NCBI GenBank assembly: GCA_910576995.1
Contig: CAJTLC010000012.1
Location: 42,624 to 106,623 of the forward strand
Origin: an uncultured Ruminococcus sp.
GTDB taxonomy: Bacteria > Bacillota > Clostridia > Oscillospirales > Ruminococcaceae
DNA: 64,000 nt
Direction: 5' to 3'
The notes under the pieces were generated by a model. The model saw only the letters and a program-made list of their open reading frames with translations, was not told the origin of the DNA and made no database searches. Positions 33,631 through 42,322 of the stretch are shown piece by piece. The translations under genes and the position numbers were made by a program. Position 1 is the first letter of the stretch, and the number at the start of each line of letters is the position of its first letter.

Positions 33631-33846
33631 AAATTAATCTTATGCATACGATATTTTTAATGAGACTGTCTCTTTAACTTCCTGCAAAGGCATTTCCCTC
33701 TCGAAGCTCGCTCCTCAATTATTCATATCCCTTTAGGGAATATGAATAATTGAAAATTGGGTTTCAAAAGGGTGAAGCACCCTTTTGCAGGGGGGCAAGG
33801 GGGACGGCGTCCCCCTTGATAATGCCGCACGTGTAAAAACTGATTT
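33631..33846 (-). repeat. Dispersed palindromic element, family A copy A6, inside the atp operon
   Basis: Reverse orientation: the intact end reads (minus strand) AAATCAGTTTTTACACGTGC from 33846, and the other end near 33631 is degraded. Hairpin 1 is GGGGGAC/GTCCCCC (about 33799-33816). Hairpin 2 is CAAAAGGGTG/CACCCTTTTG (33765-33788). Hairpin 3 is CAATTATTCATAT with ATATGAATAATTG plus CCCT/AGGG (33716-33752, one bulge). It begins 24 nt after the atpG stop and ends 58 nt before the atpD start. Confidence 0.8.
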
Positions 33847-33869
33847 GCGTGTGTAATCCGCGACACTGT

Positions 33870-34775
33870 CTAATCGTTGATCGACTGCGCGCCGCCGCAG
33901 ACTTCGGTTATTTCCTGAGTTATAGCCGCCTGACGCGCGCGGTTGTAGAGAAGAGAAAGCTCCCTTATCATATCTTTCGCGCTGTTTGTGGCGGCGTCCA
34001 TAGCCGTCATGCGGGATTGCTGTTCGCAGCAAAACGCCTCAACCATTGCGCCGTATATAATTCCCTTGGCATAGTTTGGTATAAGATAATCCATAACCTT
34101 TTCAGGAGACGGAACGAACGAAGCCTTCGGCAGCTTTTTGACCGTGCCGTCAGCCGCTCTGCCAAGATGTCTGCGCTCGAAAGGCAGAAGTCTTACTGTG
34201 CGCGGTTCCTGTAAATTGGAATTCACCATATCGGTATACAGCAGGTAAACTTCGTCAAGCTCTTTATTTTTGAATTTTTCTATAACCAATTCGGCTATCT
34301 CGGCTGCTCGGTAAAGCGTAGGATTCTGCGTAGTATAGAGGAATTCTCCGTCAACATACGCCTGTTTTCCCGAATTCATCCGCCGCTGAAAATACATTCG
34401 TCCGACCTGTCCCATAACGAATAGATAGCAATTGTCAAGATTCTGATCTTTTAGCTGCTGATCGGCAAATTTCAAAATGTTATGATTATAGCTTCCGCAA
34501 AGACCTTTGTCTCCAGTAATTATGATATAGCCCTTTTTTCGCTTATCATCGGGAATCCCCGTGCGCCTGTCAAAATACATCTGCCGCACATGGGGAGTAT
34601 GTTCCAGAACGCTTCCGATAGTTTCCATAAGCTTATAGAAATACGGCTCGGTGGAATCCAGCGCCTTTCTCGCTTTTTTCAGCTTGGAAGAGGAGATAAG
34701 ATACATAGCGTTGGTTATTTTAAGGATCTGCTGTATGCTGGCTATCCTTTCGCGAATTTCTCGGATATTGGGCAT
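33870..34775 (-). CDS. atpG: ATP synthase F1 gamma subunit
   Basis: 301 residues; the central rotor shaft. N-terminal coiled-coil helix (IREIRERIASIQQILKITNA, then MYLISSSKLKKARKAL), Rossmann-like middle with TGDKGLCGSYNHNI, and C-terminal helix (SRMTAMDAATNSAKDMIREL then YNRARQAAITQEITEV). The start ATG lies 11 nt after the alpha stop. Slightly longer than average at the C-terminus. Followed by the repeat A6 before atpD. Confidence 0.96.
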   Translation of the reverse strand: MPNIREIRERIASIQQILKITNAMYLISSSKLKKARKALDSTEPYFYKLMETIGSVLEHTPHVRQMYFDRRTGIPDDKRKKGYIIITGDKGLCGSYNHNILKFADQQLKDQNLDNCYLFVMGQVGRMYFQRRMNSGKQAYVDGEFLYTTQNPTLYRAAEIAELVIEKFKNKELDEVYLLYTDMVNSNLQEPRTVRLLPFERRHLGRAADGTVKKLPKASFVPSPEKVMDYLIPNYAKGIIYGAMVEAFCCEQQSRMTAMDAATNSAKDMIRELSLLYNRARQAAITQEITEVCGGAQSIND

Positions 34776-34786
34776 GATCTCACCCC

Positions 34787-36811
34787 TTATTCCTCAAATG
34801 CCGTGACGATTTTTTCAATTCGTTCTGCAAGATCGTCGGTCAGCACCTTATTTGTTTCCAGTTCTTCTATAATATCCTGACCGTAGCTTCGGATATAACT
34901 CATGAGATCGTCCGTATACGTTCTTAATTCTTTTATATCAACATAATTGAAAAGTCCGTGCTGAGCGGCATACAGAAGAATTACCTGTTCATAGTGCGGA
35001 CGAGGTCTGTAAAGAGGCTGTTTAAGCAGTTCCGTCAGCATTCTTCCATGATTAAGAAGATCGGCGGTAGTCTGATCGAGTTCGGACGAAAACTGAGTGA
35101 AGATCTCCATTTCCTTAAATTGTGCAAGGTCGATACGAAGATTTCCCGCGGCTTTTTTCATAGCCTTTGTCTGAGCTGCGCCGCCAACTCGCGAAACGGA
35201 AAGTCCGTAGTTTACCGCAGGACGCTGACCCGAATTAAACAATTCGCTTTCGAGGAAGATCTGACCGTCGGTAATTGAGATGACATTGGTTGGAATATAA
35301 GCCGAAATATCGCCTGCCAGCGTTTCAATAATCGGAAGCGCGGTGAGTGAACCTCCGCCGTGTTCATCGTCGAGACGGCTGGAACGCTCCAAAAGTCTTG
35401 AATGCAGATAAAAAACGTCTCCGGGATAAGCTTCGCGTCCGGGGGGACGATGAAGCAGAAGCGACATTGCACGGTATGCGACGGCGTGCTTCGAGAGATC
35501 GTCATAAACGATGAGAACATCCTTACCCTTTGACATGAAATATTCCGCGATCGCCGTACCCGAATAAGGGCATATATACTGGAACGGCGCAGGTTCGCTT
35601 GCCGACGCTGAAACGACGACGGAATAATCCATTGCCCCGTACTTTTTCAGCGTATTTACCACCTGTGCGACGGTCGAGGACTTCTGACCTATCGCAACGT
35701 AAACGCACACAACGTCCTGCCCCTTTTGATTTATAATAGTATCTACGGCGATAGAGGTTTTACCCGTCTGCCTGTCGCCGATTATAAGCTCACGCTGTCC
35801 GCGTCCGATAGGGAACATGGAATCGATAGCCAAAATTCCCGTCTGAAGCGGAACGGATACCGATTTACGCTCGATAACGCCGGGAGCTTCGCGCTCTATC
35901 GGGAAGTAATCCTCCGCATGGATAGGATTCAGCCCGTCGATAGGCGAACCGAGAGCGTCGACAACTCTGCCGAGAAGTTCGTCGCTTACGCCGATTCCCG
36001 CGCGTTTTCCTGTGCGGATAACGGAAGAACCCTCCGTAAGACCGCGGTCGTCGCCGAGAAGTACCACTCCCACTGATTTTTCTTCGAGATTCTGAACGAT
36101 ACCGCGAATTCCCGTTTCAAATTCCACAAGTTCGCCGTACATAACGCCGCTTAAACCGTGAACTCTTGCGATCCCGTCGCCGAGACGAAGTATAGTACCC
36201 GTTTCGGCTGATCCTGATTTTATATCGAAATCTTTGACTTCGGTTTTCAGAATCGAGATAATATCTCCTGAATTCAAGTCTGTACCCGATTTTTCAACGG
36301 CTTCGGCAGCTTTATTTTTCAAATCTTCCCTGATATTACGGAGACTTGTACGATAGCTGCGGTCGAATTCCACATCGCCTGCGTTCAATATAAATCCGCC
36401 TATGATATCCGGATCGCGGCGATATTCTATATCTACCTCGTCCCTGGTGAATTTTTCCATTATAAATTTACGCAGCTCCGCCTGCTGATTTTCAGTAAGC
36501 GGCGTAACATAGCGAACGACAGCCTTTATACCGCCCTGCTTTTCGAGAAGTATATCCTCGTATTCCTCGAAAATTTCGCCCAGTTCCGGAATTATCCCCG
36601 ACTTTGCGGCAGATACTATCGAACGTTCGAGACTTTTCGGGAAAATCCTCCTGATGACCTCGCGCTTTTCATCAAGAGTTACAAGAGGATTCGCAAGAGT
36701 ATCCGCAGCGTCGGGACACGCAGAAAACACGCCCTTCGATACCTCGATATCTTCTTTCGGGATATTAAGGCGGACAAGTTCTTTCAGCAATTCTTTAGCC
36801 GTATCTTTCAT
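34787..36811 (-). CDS. atpHA: ATP synthase delta-alpha fusion (AtpH-AtpA in one frame)
   Basis: 674 residues. Residues about 1-165 are the delta (OSCP) stator subunit: helical part with LANPLVTLDEKREVI, then the C-terminal VVRYVTPLTENQQAELRKF and DPDIIGGFILNAGDVEFDRS. From about 179 the alpha subunit follows without a stop: LGDGIARVHGLSGVMYGELV, Walker A GDRQTGKTS (345-353), VGQKSS-type AIGQKSSTVAQ, GRDVLIVYDDLSKHA-like DVLIVYDDLSKHAVAYR, LLLHRPPGREAYPGDVFYLHSR and the arginine-finger segment VSRVGGAAQ. Codon 179 (36277-36275) is TTG and aligns with the usual alpha Met, so free alpha (496 residues, normal) might also start there, though no strong ribosome site precedes it. The N-terminus is about 15-20 residues shorter than typical delta. 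ATGA overlap with atpF. Confidence 0.92.
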   Translation of the reverse strand: MKDTAKELLKELVRLNIPKEDIEVSKGVFSACPDAADTLANPLVTLDEKREVIRRIFPKSLERSIVSAAKSGIIPELGEIFEEYEDILLEKQGGIKAVVRYVTPLTENQQAELRKFIMEKFTRDEVDIEYRRDPDIIGGFILNAGDVEFDRSYRTSLRNIREDLKNKAAEAVEKSGTDLNSGDIISILKTEVKDFDIKSGSAETGTILRLGDGIARVHGLSGVMYGELVEFETGIRGIVQNLEEKSVGVVLLGDDRGLTEGSSVIRTGKRAGIGVSDELLGRVVDALGSPIDGLNPIHAEDYFPIEREAPGVIERKSVSVPLQTGILAIDSMFPIGRGQRELIIGDRQTGKTSIAVDTIINQKGQDVVCVYVAIGQKSSTVAQVVNTLKKYGAMDYSVVVSASASEPAPFQYICPYSGTAIAEYFMSKGKDVLIVYDDLSKHAVAYRAMSLLLHRPPGREAYPGDVFYLHSRLLERSSRLDDEHGGGSLTALPIIETLAGDISAYIPTNVISITDGQIFLESELFNSGQRPAVNYGLSVSRVGGAAQTKAMKKAAGNLRIDLAQFKEMEIFTQFSSELDQTTADLLNHGRMLTELLKQPLYRPRPHYEQVILLYAAQHGLFNYVDIKELRTYTDDLMSYIRSYGQDIIEELETNKVLTDDLAERIEKIVTAFEE

Positions 36812-37299
36812 TTGCTGTCAGCCTCCTCCGCCGCAAGAAATTCGTCGACAAGCTTACGGTTTTTCTCGTCGTCCAGATTGGCGCTTACTACCTTGGAAGC
36901 GGCTTCGATAGCAAGATCGGCTATCTGCGAATGAGCCTGCTGAATAACGCGTTTACGCTCATTTTCGATGCTTTCTCCCGCCGCGCTGACAATTTTCTCA
37001 GCCTCTTCATGAGATCTGCTGAGAATAGCGGCGCGTTCGTTTTCAGCAGCGTCGTGAGCTTCGCGGAGAATCCTGCCCGCCTCTTCCTTAGCTTCTCCGA
37101 TAGAATCAGTATACTGCTGTTTAAGGGCTTCGGCGTCCTCTTTAGCCTTAGCTGCTTCGTCAATATCTTTCTGAATAGACTGCGTTCTGTCGTCCATGAT
37201 CTTATTAATAGGTTTAAACAGGAATATCCTGAGCAGCACGAAAAGGATAAGTATATTCAAAACAGCCCAGAAGATACTCCAGAAGTCGAAATTAAGCAT
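36808..37299 (-). CDS. atpF: ATP synthase Fo b subunit
   Basis: 163 residues. One N-terminal membrane helix (FDFWSIFWAVLNILILFVLLRIFLF, positions about 4-28) followed by a long charged coiled coil rich in Glu, Lys and Ala, the peripheral stalk that holds delta and alpha. Only one b gene, so a homodimer. Overlaps the delta-alpha start by 4 nt. Confidence 0.95.
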   Translation of the reverse strand: MLNFDFWSIFWAVLNILILFVLLRIFLFKPINKIMDDRTQSIQKDIDEAAKAKEDAEALKQQYTDSIGEAKEEAGRILREAHDAAENERAAILSRSHEEAEKIVSAAGESIENERKRVIQQAHSQIADLAIEAASKVVSANLDDEKNRKLVDEFLAAEEADSK

Positions 37300-37339
37300 T
37301 ATATTCCTCCATTAATTAATCCGCACAAAGCGCGCCTTA

Positions 37340-37564
37340 TCACTTACCAAGTGAAAGAATTATCAGAAGAGCAACAACGAAACCGTAAATAGCCGTAGCT
37401 TCCGCAAGAGCGCATCCGATGATAAGCGTGCTTCTGATATCGCCCTTTGCTTCGGGCTGACGCGCGATAGCTTCCGTAGCTTTAGCGGTAGCTATACCGA
37501 TACCTATTCCTGCTCCTGCTCCTGTCAAAACAGCGATAGCTGCACCAATTGCTATTAATCCCAT
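37340..37564 (-). CDS. atpE: ATP synthase Fo c subunit (proton type by residues)
   Basis: 74 residues, two membrane helices joined by the polar loop ARQPEAKGDI. The ion carrier Glu lies in CALAEATAIYGFVVAL. Helix 1 has GIGIGIATAKA where Na+-type rings have Gln (GVGQGYAAGKA), and the residue after the Glu is Ala instead of Ser, so H+ coupling is the better prediction. Strong AGGAGG-like ribosome site (GGAGGTTTTTAATT), as expected for the most abundant subunit. Confidence 0.95.
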   Translation of the reverse strand: MGLIAIGAAIAVLTGAGAGIGIGIATAKATEAIARQPEAKGDIRSTLIIGCALAEATAIYGFVVALLIILSLGK

Positions 37565-37647
37565 AATTAAAAACCTCCATTAAATAATTCCGCTCTGATT
37601 ATGAACGGCTGTCAATATTATTTTATCATGAAAACTGATTTTCACGA

Positions 37648-38331
37648 TCATTCCATGGCCTCGGACATAAAGAGCGAAGTGAGGAAGACGAATACATACG
37701 CCTGTATCAAGCCGTCGAAAATATCGAAGTACAGGCTGAATACCACGGGAAGTCCCACCGGTACGCAGATTTTGATAAGTTCCATTACGACAAACGCGCC
37801 GAGAACGTTTCCGAACAGTCGCATACAAAGGGACAGCGGACGCGTGACGAGTTCGAGAATATTAATAGGAATCATTATCGGCATAGGCTTTGCAAAGCCC
37901 TTTACCCAGCCTATTCCGCCTTTTTCGATGACGGAAGTCACCTGAATAAGAATTATGGCGATGCCTGCCAAAGCCGCGGTAACGTTGATGTCCTTAGTTG
38001 GCGGAACGAATCCGAAAATACCGATAATATTGGAAAAACCGATATAAATTATAAGCGTTTCCAGTATCGGCAGGTATTTTTTGCCGTGCGGACCGAGTAT
38101 GCCGAGAAAGAAATCGTTCAGCTTCGTTATACCTATCTCCAGCAGACACTGCTTTCCGGTCGGTACTTTTTTCAGCTTATGTGTAAGTATAATGGAAAGC
38201 GCCACCAAAGCAGCCATTATCACCCACGTGACAACGCATGAATCGGGAACGGGTATGCCGCCGAAGACCGGTATAGTAAACGCGGTTTTCGACTCAAGCT
38301 CTTCCATAAGCTTTTCGGACAGATCACCCAT
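37648..38331 (-). CDS. atpB: ATP synthase Fo a subunit
   Basis: 227 residues from the ATG behind GAAGGTG; 35 upstream codons are open but overlap the promoter. Five or six membrane helices. The half-channel helix has RPLSLCMRLFGNVLGAFVVMEL with the essential Arg, and the last helix DIFDGLIQAYVFVFLTSLFM. First gene of the atp operon; no atpI precedes it. Promoter at 38425-38453. Confidence 0.95.
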   Translation of the reverse strand: MGDLSEKLMEELESKTAFTIPVFGGIPVPDSCVVTWVIMAALVALSIILTHKLKKVPTGKQCLLEIGITKLNDFFLGILGPHGKKYLPILETLIIYIGFSNIIGIFGFVPPTKDINVTAALAGIAIILIQVTSVIEKGGIGWVKGFAKPMPIMIPINILELVTRPLSLCMRLFGNVLGAFVVMELIKICVPVGLPVVFSLYFDIFDGLIQAYVFVFLTSLFMSEAME

Positions 38332-38424
38332 GTTAACACCTTCTTTCTGAATAGATATATCGGCACGACATCGCGGAAAAGCTGATCTTTCCGCCGTCGA
38401 TATGAGTAGTTTGTCGACATATCT

Positions 38425-38453
38425 ATAATATAACAAAATCGCAAAAAAGTCAA
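38425..38453 (-). promoter_or_regulatory. Promoter of the atp operon
   Basis: Minus strand TTGACT (38453-38448), 17-nt spacer, TATTAT (38430-38425), about 94 nt before atpB. The leader has no obvious hairpin terminator. Confidence 0.75.
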
Positions 38454-38525
38454 GCGAATCAATATGAAATTATCGACTTATTCTATAAAATCAAGAGCAG
38501 TTTTTTGTGAATTTTTAACAATGCA

Positions 38526-38873
38526 TTATTCGCTTTCACTTTCATCAATACTTTCTTCGGCAAGATGCAGCGCCTTGTCTATACGGGCGATCGCGCCTGA
38601 ATTCAGCTTGTCGGACAGTCGAATCCTGTCCATTTCCTTTTTGGCGGCGGAAAGCTCTTTGGCTATTTTCCGCATGATCTCCTCGTTGCGAAGCTGCTTA
38701 TCCTCAAGGGCGCATACTCTTTTTATAAGGTCGTTTATGTTGGCGGCGAGAACTTCGTTGGCGGAATTCTGTTTTTCGCCGAATTCGGTCAGTTTTTCGC
38801 CCGCCTTGAATGCGCCGATCTTTTCATGGCCGCTGAAAGTAAGCATTTTTTCATTTGTAAGCTTCATATCCAC
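38526..38873 (-). CDS. Small coiled-coil protein, end of the polysaccharide operon
   Basis: 115 residues; GTG start 10 nt after GGAG, with an ATG two codons later as the alternative. Acidic, all-helical: VLAANINDLIKRVCALEDKQ then EIMRKIAKELSAAKKEMDRI predict a coiled coil at about 42-80. No signal peptide or membrane helix. Begins 6 nt after the rmd stop, so it is co-transcribed with the polysaccharide genes. Not recognised; perhaps an assembly or length-control factor, but that is only position-based. Confidence 0.65.
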   Translation of the reverse strand: MDMKLTNEKMLTFSGHEKIGAFKAGEKLTEFGEKQNSANEVLAANINDLIKRVCALEDKQLRNEEIMRKIAKELSAAKKEMDRIRLSDKLNSGAIARIDKALHLAEESIDESESE

Positions 38874-38879
38874 ATTTAT

Positions 38880-39821
38880 TCAACTCCTTTTCAGAACTTC
38901 TCTCCAGTAATTCAGCGTATCTTCAATCGTTCGCTCCACGGAAATTTCAGCCTTCCAGCCCGTATCGCGGAAAATCTCCGAAACGTCAGGTTCGATTATC
39001 GGAATATCAGAAGCGCGCATACGCTTCGGGTCGTTCTTCACTTCGATTCGGGAATGCGACATCGCCAAAGCCGTATTCAGTATATATTGAATACTAACGG
39101 CATTTCCCCTGCCAACATTATAGACCTTGCCCGAAACGCCCTTTTCGACAAGCAGACCATATGCCCTTACGATATCGCGGACGTCGGTAAAATCGCGTTT
39201 TGCCGAAAGATTTCCAACAAGCATTTCAGGCGGCGCAAGACCGCATTCAACAGCGGCTATCTGACGGCAGAAATCGGAAATAACGAAAGCGATGCTCTGA
39301 CGAGGTCCGGAATGATTGAACGCCCTTACCATTACTATATCCATATGATATGCGCGAACATATACTTTCGCAGTCATTTCCTGAGCCGCCTTTGTAACTG
39401 CGTAAATATTGGCGGGAGCGAGCGGTTCGGATTCCTTGATAGGACAGGCATTCGGGGCGATATAGCCGTATTCCTCGCCCGAACCTATCATGATAAGCCG
39501 TGCTTTTTCAGCGAATTCCCGTACCGCCTCAAGTACGTTTATAGCTCCCACAATATTTATCTCCGCCGTTTTTTGCGGAATTTTCCACGAAAGCGCAACG
39601 GAACTCTGCGCGGCAAGATGATAAACGACGTCGGGCGAAATTTCGCAAATCAGCCGCCCGATCGCCTCTTTATCCATTATATCGAGATGATGAACGGCGC
39701 ACTTTTCAGTTATATCTTCATTTTCAAGACAGGTTGCATGAACTTCATGACCGGCGGACAACAATTCGTCCGTAAGATAGCCGCCCACGAAACCGGCTCC
39801 GCCTATGATAAGCGCTTTCAT
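38880..39821 (-). CDS. rmd: GDP-6-deoxy-D-mannose reductase-like NAD-dependent epimerase
   Basis: 313 residues, extended short-chain dehydrogenase. Nucleotide motif GGAGFVGGYL (residues 7-16), catalytic YAVTK (Tyr, Lys) about 140-144, and the RMD signature run VRAFNHSGPRQ, FVISDFCRQIA, VGNLSAKRDFTDVRDIVRAY. With Gmd upstream it would reduce GDP-4-keto-6-deoxymannose to GDP-D-rhamnose; the GDP-L-fucose enzyme Fcl would look different in these loops. The start overlaps the preceding GT4 stop by 4 nt. Confidence 0.85.
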   Translation of the reverse strand: MKALIIGGAGFVGGYLTDELLSAGHEVHATCLENEDITEKCAVHHLDIMDKEAIGRLICEISPDVVYHLAAQSSVALSWKIPQKTAEINIVGAINVLEAVREFAEKARLIMIGSGEEYGYIAPNACPIKESEPLAPANIYAVTKAAQEMTAKVYVRAYHMDIVMVRAFNHSGPRQSIAFVISDFCRQIAAVECGLAPPEMLVGNLSAKRDFTDVRDIVRAYGLLVEKGVSGKVYNVGRGNAVSIQYILNTALAMSHSRIEVKNDPKRMRASDIPIIEPDVSEIFRDTGWKAEISVERTIEDTLNYWREVLKRS

Positions 39822-40954
39822 GATGTTTCCTCCCCCGCAAGAAGCTTGTACAATCTGCGAATGACCATATCTTCATCAAATCTGCTTTTCACTCGTTCAG
39901 CAGCGTTTTTGCCCAGTTTTTCGCGCAATCTCTTATCAGCGGCAAGTCGGTTTATCGCAGCCGCCAACGCCTTTGCATCCGACGGCGGAACTGTCAGACC
40001 CGTTTTTCCGTGAACGCTGACATGAGGCACTCCCGACGGAAGCCGCGTATTTATAACGGGTTTGCCATAGATCATGGCTTCAAGCTGCACGATTCCAAAA
40101 GCTTCACTGCGCACTACCGACGGCAGCACGAATATATCGCAGTCGGCATACGCCTGCTTCAACTGTTCGTCGGGCAGAAATCCCAGAAAATGCACTTTAT
40201 TTTCAAGTCCGCGGCGTTTTGCATAATTTTTCAGTTGATCTTCAAGTTCGCCCGTACCGGCAATAAAAAGTTCGCAGTTCTTCACAGACGAAAACGCCTT
40301 TAACAGCACGTCCGCGCCCTTATAATAAACGAGTCTGCCCGTGAAAAAAACTTTTACCGAAGAACTGTCGGAAAGCTTTTCCGTCAAAAACGGCGCGCGC
40401 TTTACCGAAAGATATTCCGCAGGCTTGATGCCGTAAGGCACTATGCGGCATTTTTCCCTGAATTCAGGCAAATACGCCGAGCCATCTATATGACCTTTGG
40501 TTGCGGTAAATATCACATCCGCTCGTTTCAGAAGGAAATTCATAAACGGCTTGTAGAGGAGCATCAGTTTCTCCTGCTTGACGATATCGCTGTGCCACGA
40601 AACGGCTACGCGCCCCTTATATCCCGAAAGCAGAAGCGCTGCGTCTGCAAGCGGAAACGGCACGTTGATATGCACCACGTCGGCATTTTTCGCCATTTTC
40701 CGAAATCGGGAAATAAACGAAAGCGACAGCGGACACGAAAAATACGTCCCCAAACTGCCCGCGCGGAGAACTTTCACGCCGTTCACCTCATCGCAGATCG
40801 TCTTTCCCCTGTCGTCGCGGCAAACCAGCACATCGACCTGCGCGCCCAGTTCGGGAAGTTCCTCCGCATATTGCCGCACAAGGCTCTCGATTCCTCCTAT
40901 ATGAGGGTAATACGCCTTATTTACCTCTAATATCCTTAATTTCTTTTTCATCAT
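39818..40954 (-). CDS. GT4-family glycosyltransferase
   Basis: 378 residues, GT-B fold, cytoplasmic or membrane-associated. N-terminal acceptor domain starts VNKAYYPHIGGIESLVRQYA with the GGIE loop. The C-terminal donor domain has FTGRLVYYKGADVLLKAF, GFLPDEQLKQAYADCDIFVLPS and the E-x7-E catalytic motif in EAFGIVQLEAMIYGKPV. Transfers an activated sugar, likely GDP-mannose or GDP-rhamnose given the neighbours, to a lipid-linked glycan. ATGA overlaps on both sides indicate tight translational coupling. Confidence 0.85.
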   Translation of the reverse strand: MMKKKLRILEVNKAYYPHIGGIESLVRQYAEELPELGAQVDVLVCRDDRGKTICDEVNGVKVLRAGSLGTYFSCPLSLSFISRFRKMAKNADVVHINVPFPLADAALLLSGYKGRVAVSWHSDIVKQEKLMLLYKPFMNFLLKRADVIFTATKGHIDGSAYLPEFREKCRIVPYGIKPAEYLSVKRAPFLTEKLSDSSSVKVFFTGRLVYYKGADVLLKAFSSVKNCELFIAGTGELEDQLKNYAKRRGLENKVHFLGFLPDEQLKQAYADCDIFVLPSVVRSEAFGIVQLEAMIYGKPVINTRLPSGVPHVSVHGKTGLTVPPSDAKALAAAINRLAADKRLREKLGKNAAERVKSRFDEDMVIRRLYKLLAGEETS

Positions 40955-41175
40955 TCAATACCGTTGGCTTTGCCGTAATCAATGATATACTGCTGCATAT
41001 CTATCCCTGCCGCCTCGCCGAGTTTCATAAGATCGCGTGTGCGGTTCATGAAATCCTCGTCCTGCATCGTATCATTATTCATGCGTTCCAAAAATTCGGG
41101 AATATACGTTTCCATTTCCATTCTGAAACTGTCCTCGGCTGTAAGGAATCCCTCAAAATCTTTTAATTCACTCAT
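40951..41175 (-). CDS. Small acidic protein between two glycosyltransferase genes
   Basis: 74 residues from the ATG behind GGGAGC; the ATG overlaps the stop of the upstream transferase (TAATG). Acidic and helical: EGFLTAEDSFRMEMETYIPEF then NRTRDLMKLGEAAGIDMQQY, with no membrane helix or known motif. Tight coupling to both transferases suggests it works with them, perhaps as a small partner subunit. No family recognised; the reading frame is supported by context and overlaps only. Confidence 0.6.
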   Translation of the reverse strand: MSELKDFEGFLTAEDSFRMEMETYIPEFLERMNNDTMQDEDFMNRTRDLMKLGEAAGIDMQQYIIDYGKANGIE

Positions 41176-42317
41176 TAAATCAGCTCCCTGTAAACATCGT
41201 AAAGAATCTCCGCAGAGCGTTCCCAAGTAAATTTCTGCGCTCTTTCAAGTCCGCGGCGGCTTAAATCGGCGCGAAGTTCGTCATTCGAATAAAGCTTTTC
41301 AAGCCCGTCCGCAATGCCCTCCTCGGAATACGCGTCGCAGATGACCGCGCAATCTCCCGTAACTTCAGGCAATGAAGCCGCGTCGGAAGCAAGTACCGGA
41401 ACTCCACAAGCCATAGCCTCAAGAGGCGGCATTCCAAATCCCTCATAAATGCTCGGAAATACGAACGCCGTCGCGCCGCACATGAGCGGATTCATATCGG
41501 CTGCGGGAACGTATTTCGTGAAAATCACCCTTTCGGTCAATCCGAGATCTGTCACACGCTGAAAAATACTGTCGTACAGCCAGCCTTTTCCGCCTGCAAG
41601 AATGAGCTTCGGAGCGTCTTTAACTCGGCTGACAAAAATATTGTAAGCGTTGATAAGCCGTTCAAGATTTTTTCGCGGCTCGATAGTGCCGACGTAGAGG
41701 AAATAATCGCCCTCTATCCCCAGCGACGCCTTGACTTCGGGAATTCGGCTCAAATCCTCGCAGGGTTTGAATTTTTCCGTATCAACTCCGCACGGAACTA
41801 CGCGAATCTTTTTTTCGTGAGCGGGAAAATATTTCAGTATCTCCGCCTTTGAAAATTCGGAATCCGTCACAATAATATCCGCTCTCTTCATTGATTTTTT
41901 CAAACCCGAATTCAGCATGAATTTAGTACGGCTGCGAACAGTTTCGGGAAAAGCCTTATACACCATATCGTGGACTGTTATGACAGTTCTGCCATGAACC
42001 CCGCTCGGCGCGATATAATTGAAAAAGTGTGTTATATCGGCGTCTTTCCCGAAAAACGAGCTGTACGGTATAGGCAGCAGCGTTGAAGATGCGCGGTAGA
42101 TATATCCAGAAAAATGCGCGATCTTCGGCTTTATATTCTCTGAAAAAGGCTTCAAGCGGTCGAGTTTGATATGATCGTCCTTACGCGAGAAAAAATTATA
42201 AGTGTAACTGTTTTCGGGATAAAGGCGCGCCATAGCGGTAGTCTGACCCGCCTCGCACCAGCCTATTCCCGTCATTTTATCGCTTATCAGCGGAACTGCG
42301 TCAAATGCTATATTCAT
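41175..42317 (-). CDS. GT4-family (mannosyl-type) glycosyltransferase
   Basis: 380 residues. N-terminal FDAVPLISDKMTGIGWCEAG, then THFFNYIAPSGV and VITVHDMVYKAFPET, the pattern of bacterial alpha-mannosyltransferases such as MtfB/WbaZ. Donor domain: FLYVGTIEPRKNLERLINAY, GYVP-equivalent TKYVPAADMNPLM, and the catalytic E-x7-E motif in YEGFGMPPLEAMACGVPVLAS. A GDP-sugar donor fits the operon. Six nt after gmd. Confidence 0.87.
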   Translation of the reverse strand: MNIAFDAVPLISDKMTGIGWCEAGQTTAMARLYPENSYTYNFFSRKDDHIKLDRLKPFSENIKPKIAHFSGYIYRASSTLLPIPYSSFFGKDADITHFFNYIAPSGVHGRTVITVHDMVYKAFPETVRSRTKFMLNSGLKKSMKRADIIVTDSEFSKAEILKYFPAHEKKIRVVPCGVDTEKFKPCEDLSRIPEVKASLGIEGDYFLYVGTIEPRKNLERLINAYNIFVSRVKDAPKLILAGGKGWLYDSIFQRVTDLGLTERVIFTKYVPAADMNPLMCGATAFVFPSIYEGFGMPPLEAMACGVPVLASDAASLPEVTGDCAVICDAYSEEGIADGLEKLYSNDELRADLSRRGLERAQKFTWERSAEILYDVYRELI

Positions 42318-42322
42318 ATCTA

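Noticed and set aside
37340..37564. Sodium-type c ring
   Set aside because: The helix 1 Gln and the Ser after the carboxylate typical of Na+ rings are absent (GIGIGI and AEAT instead), so a proton ring is more likely.
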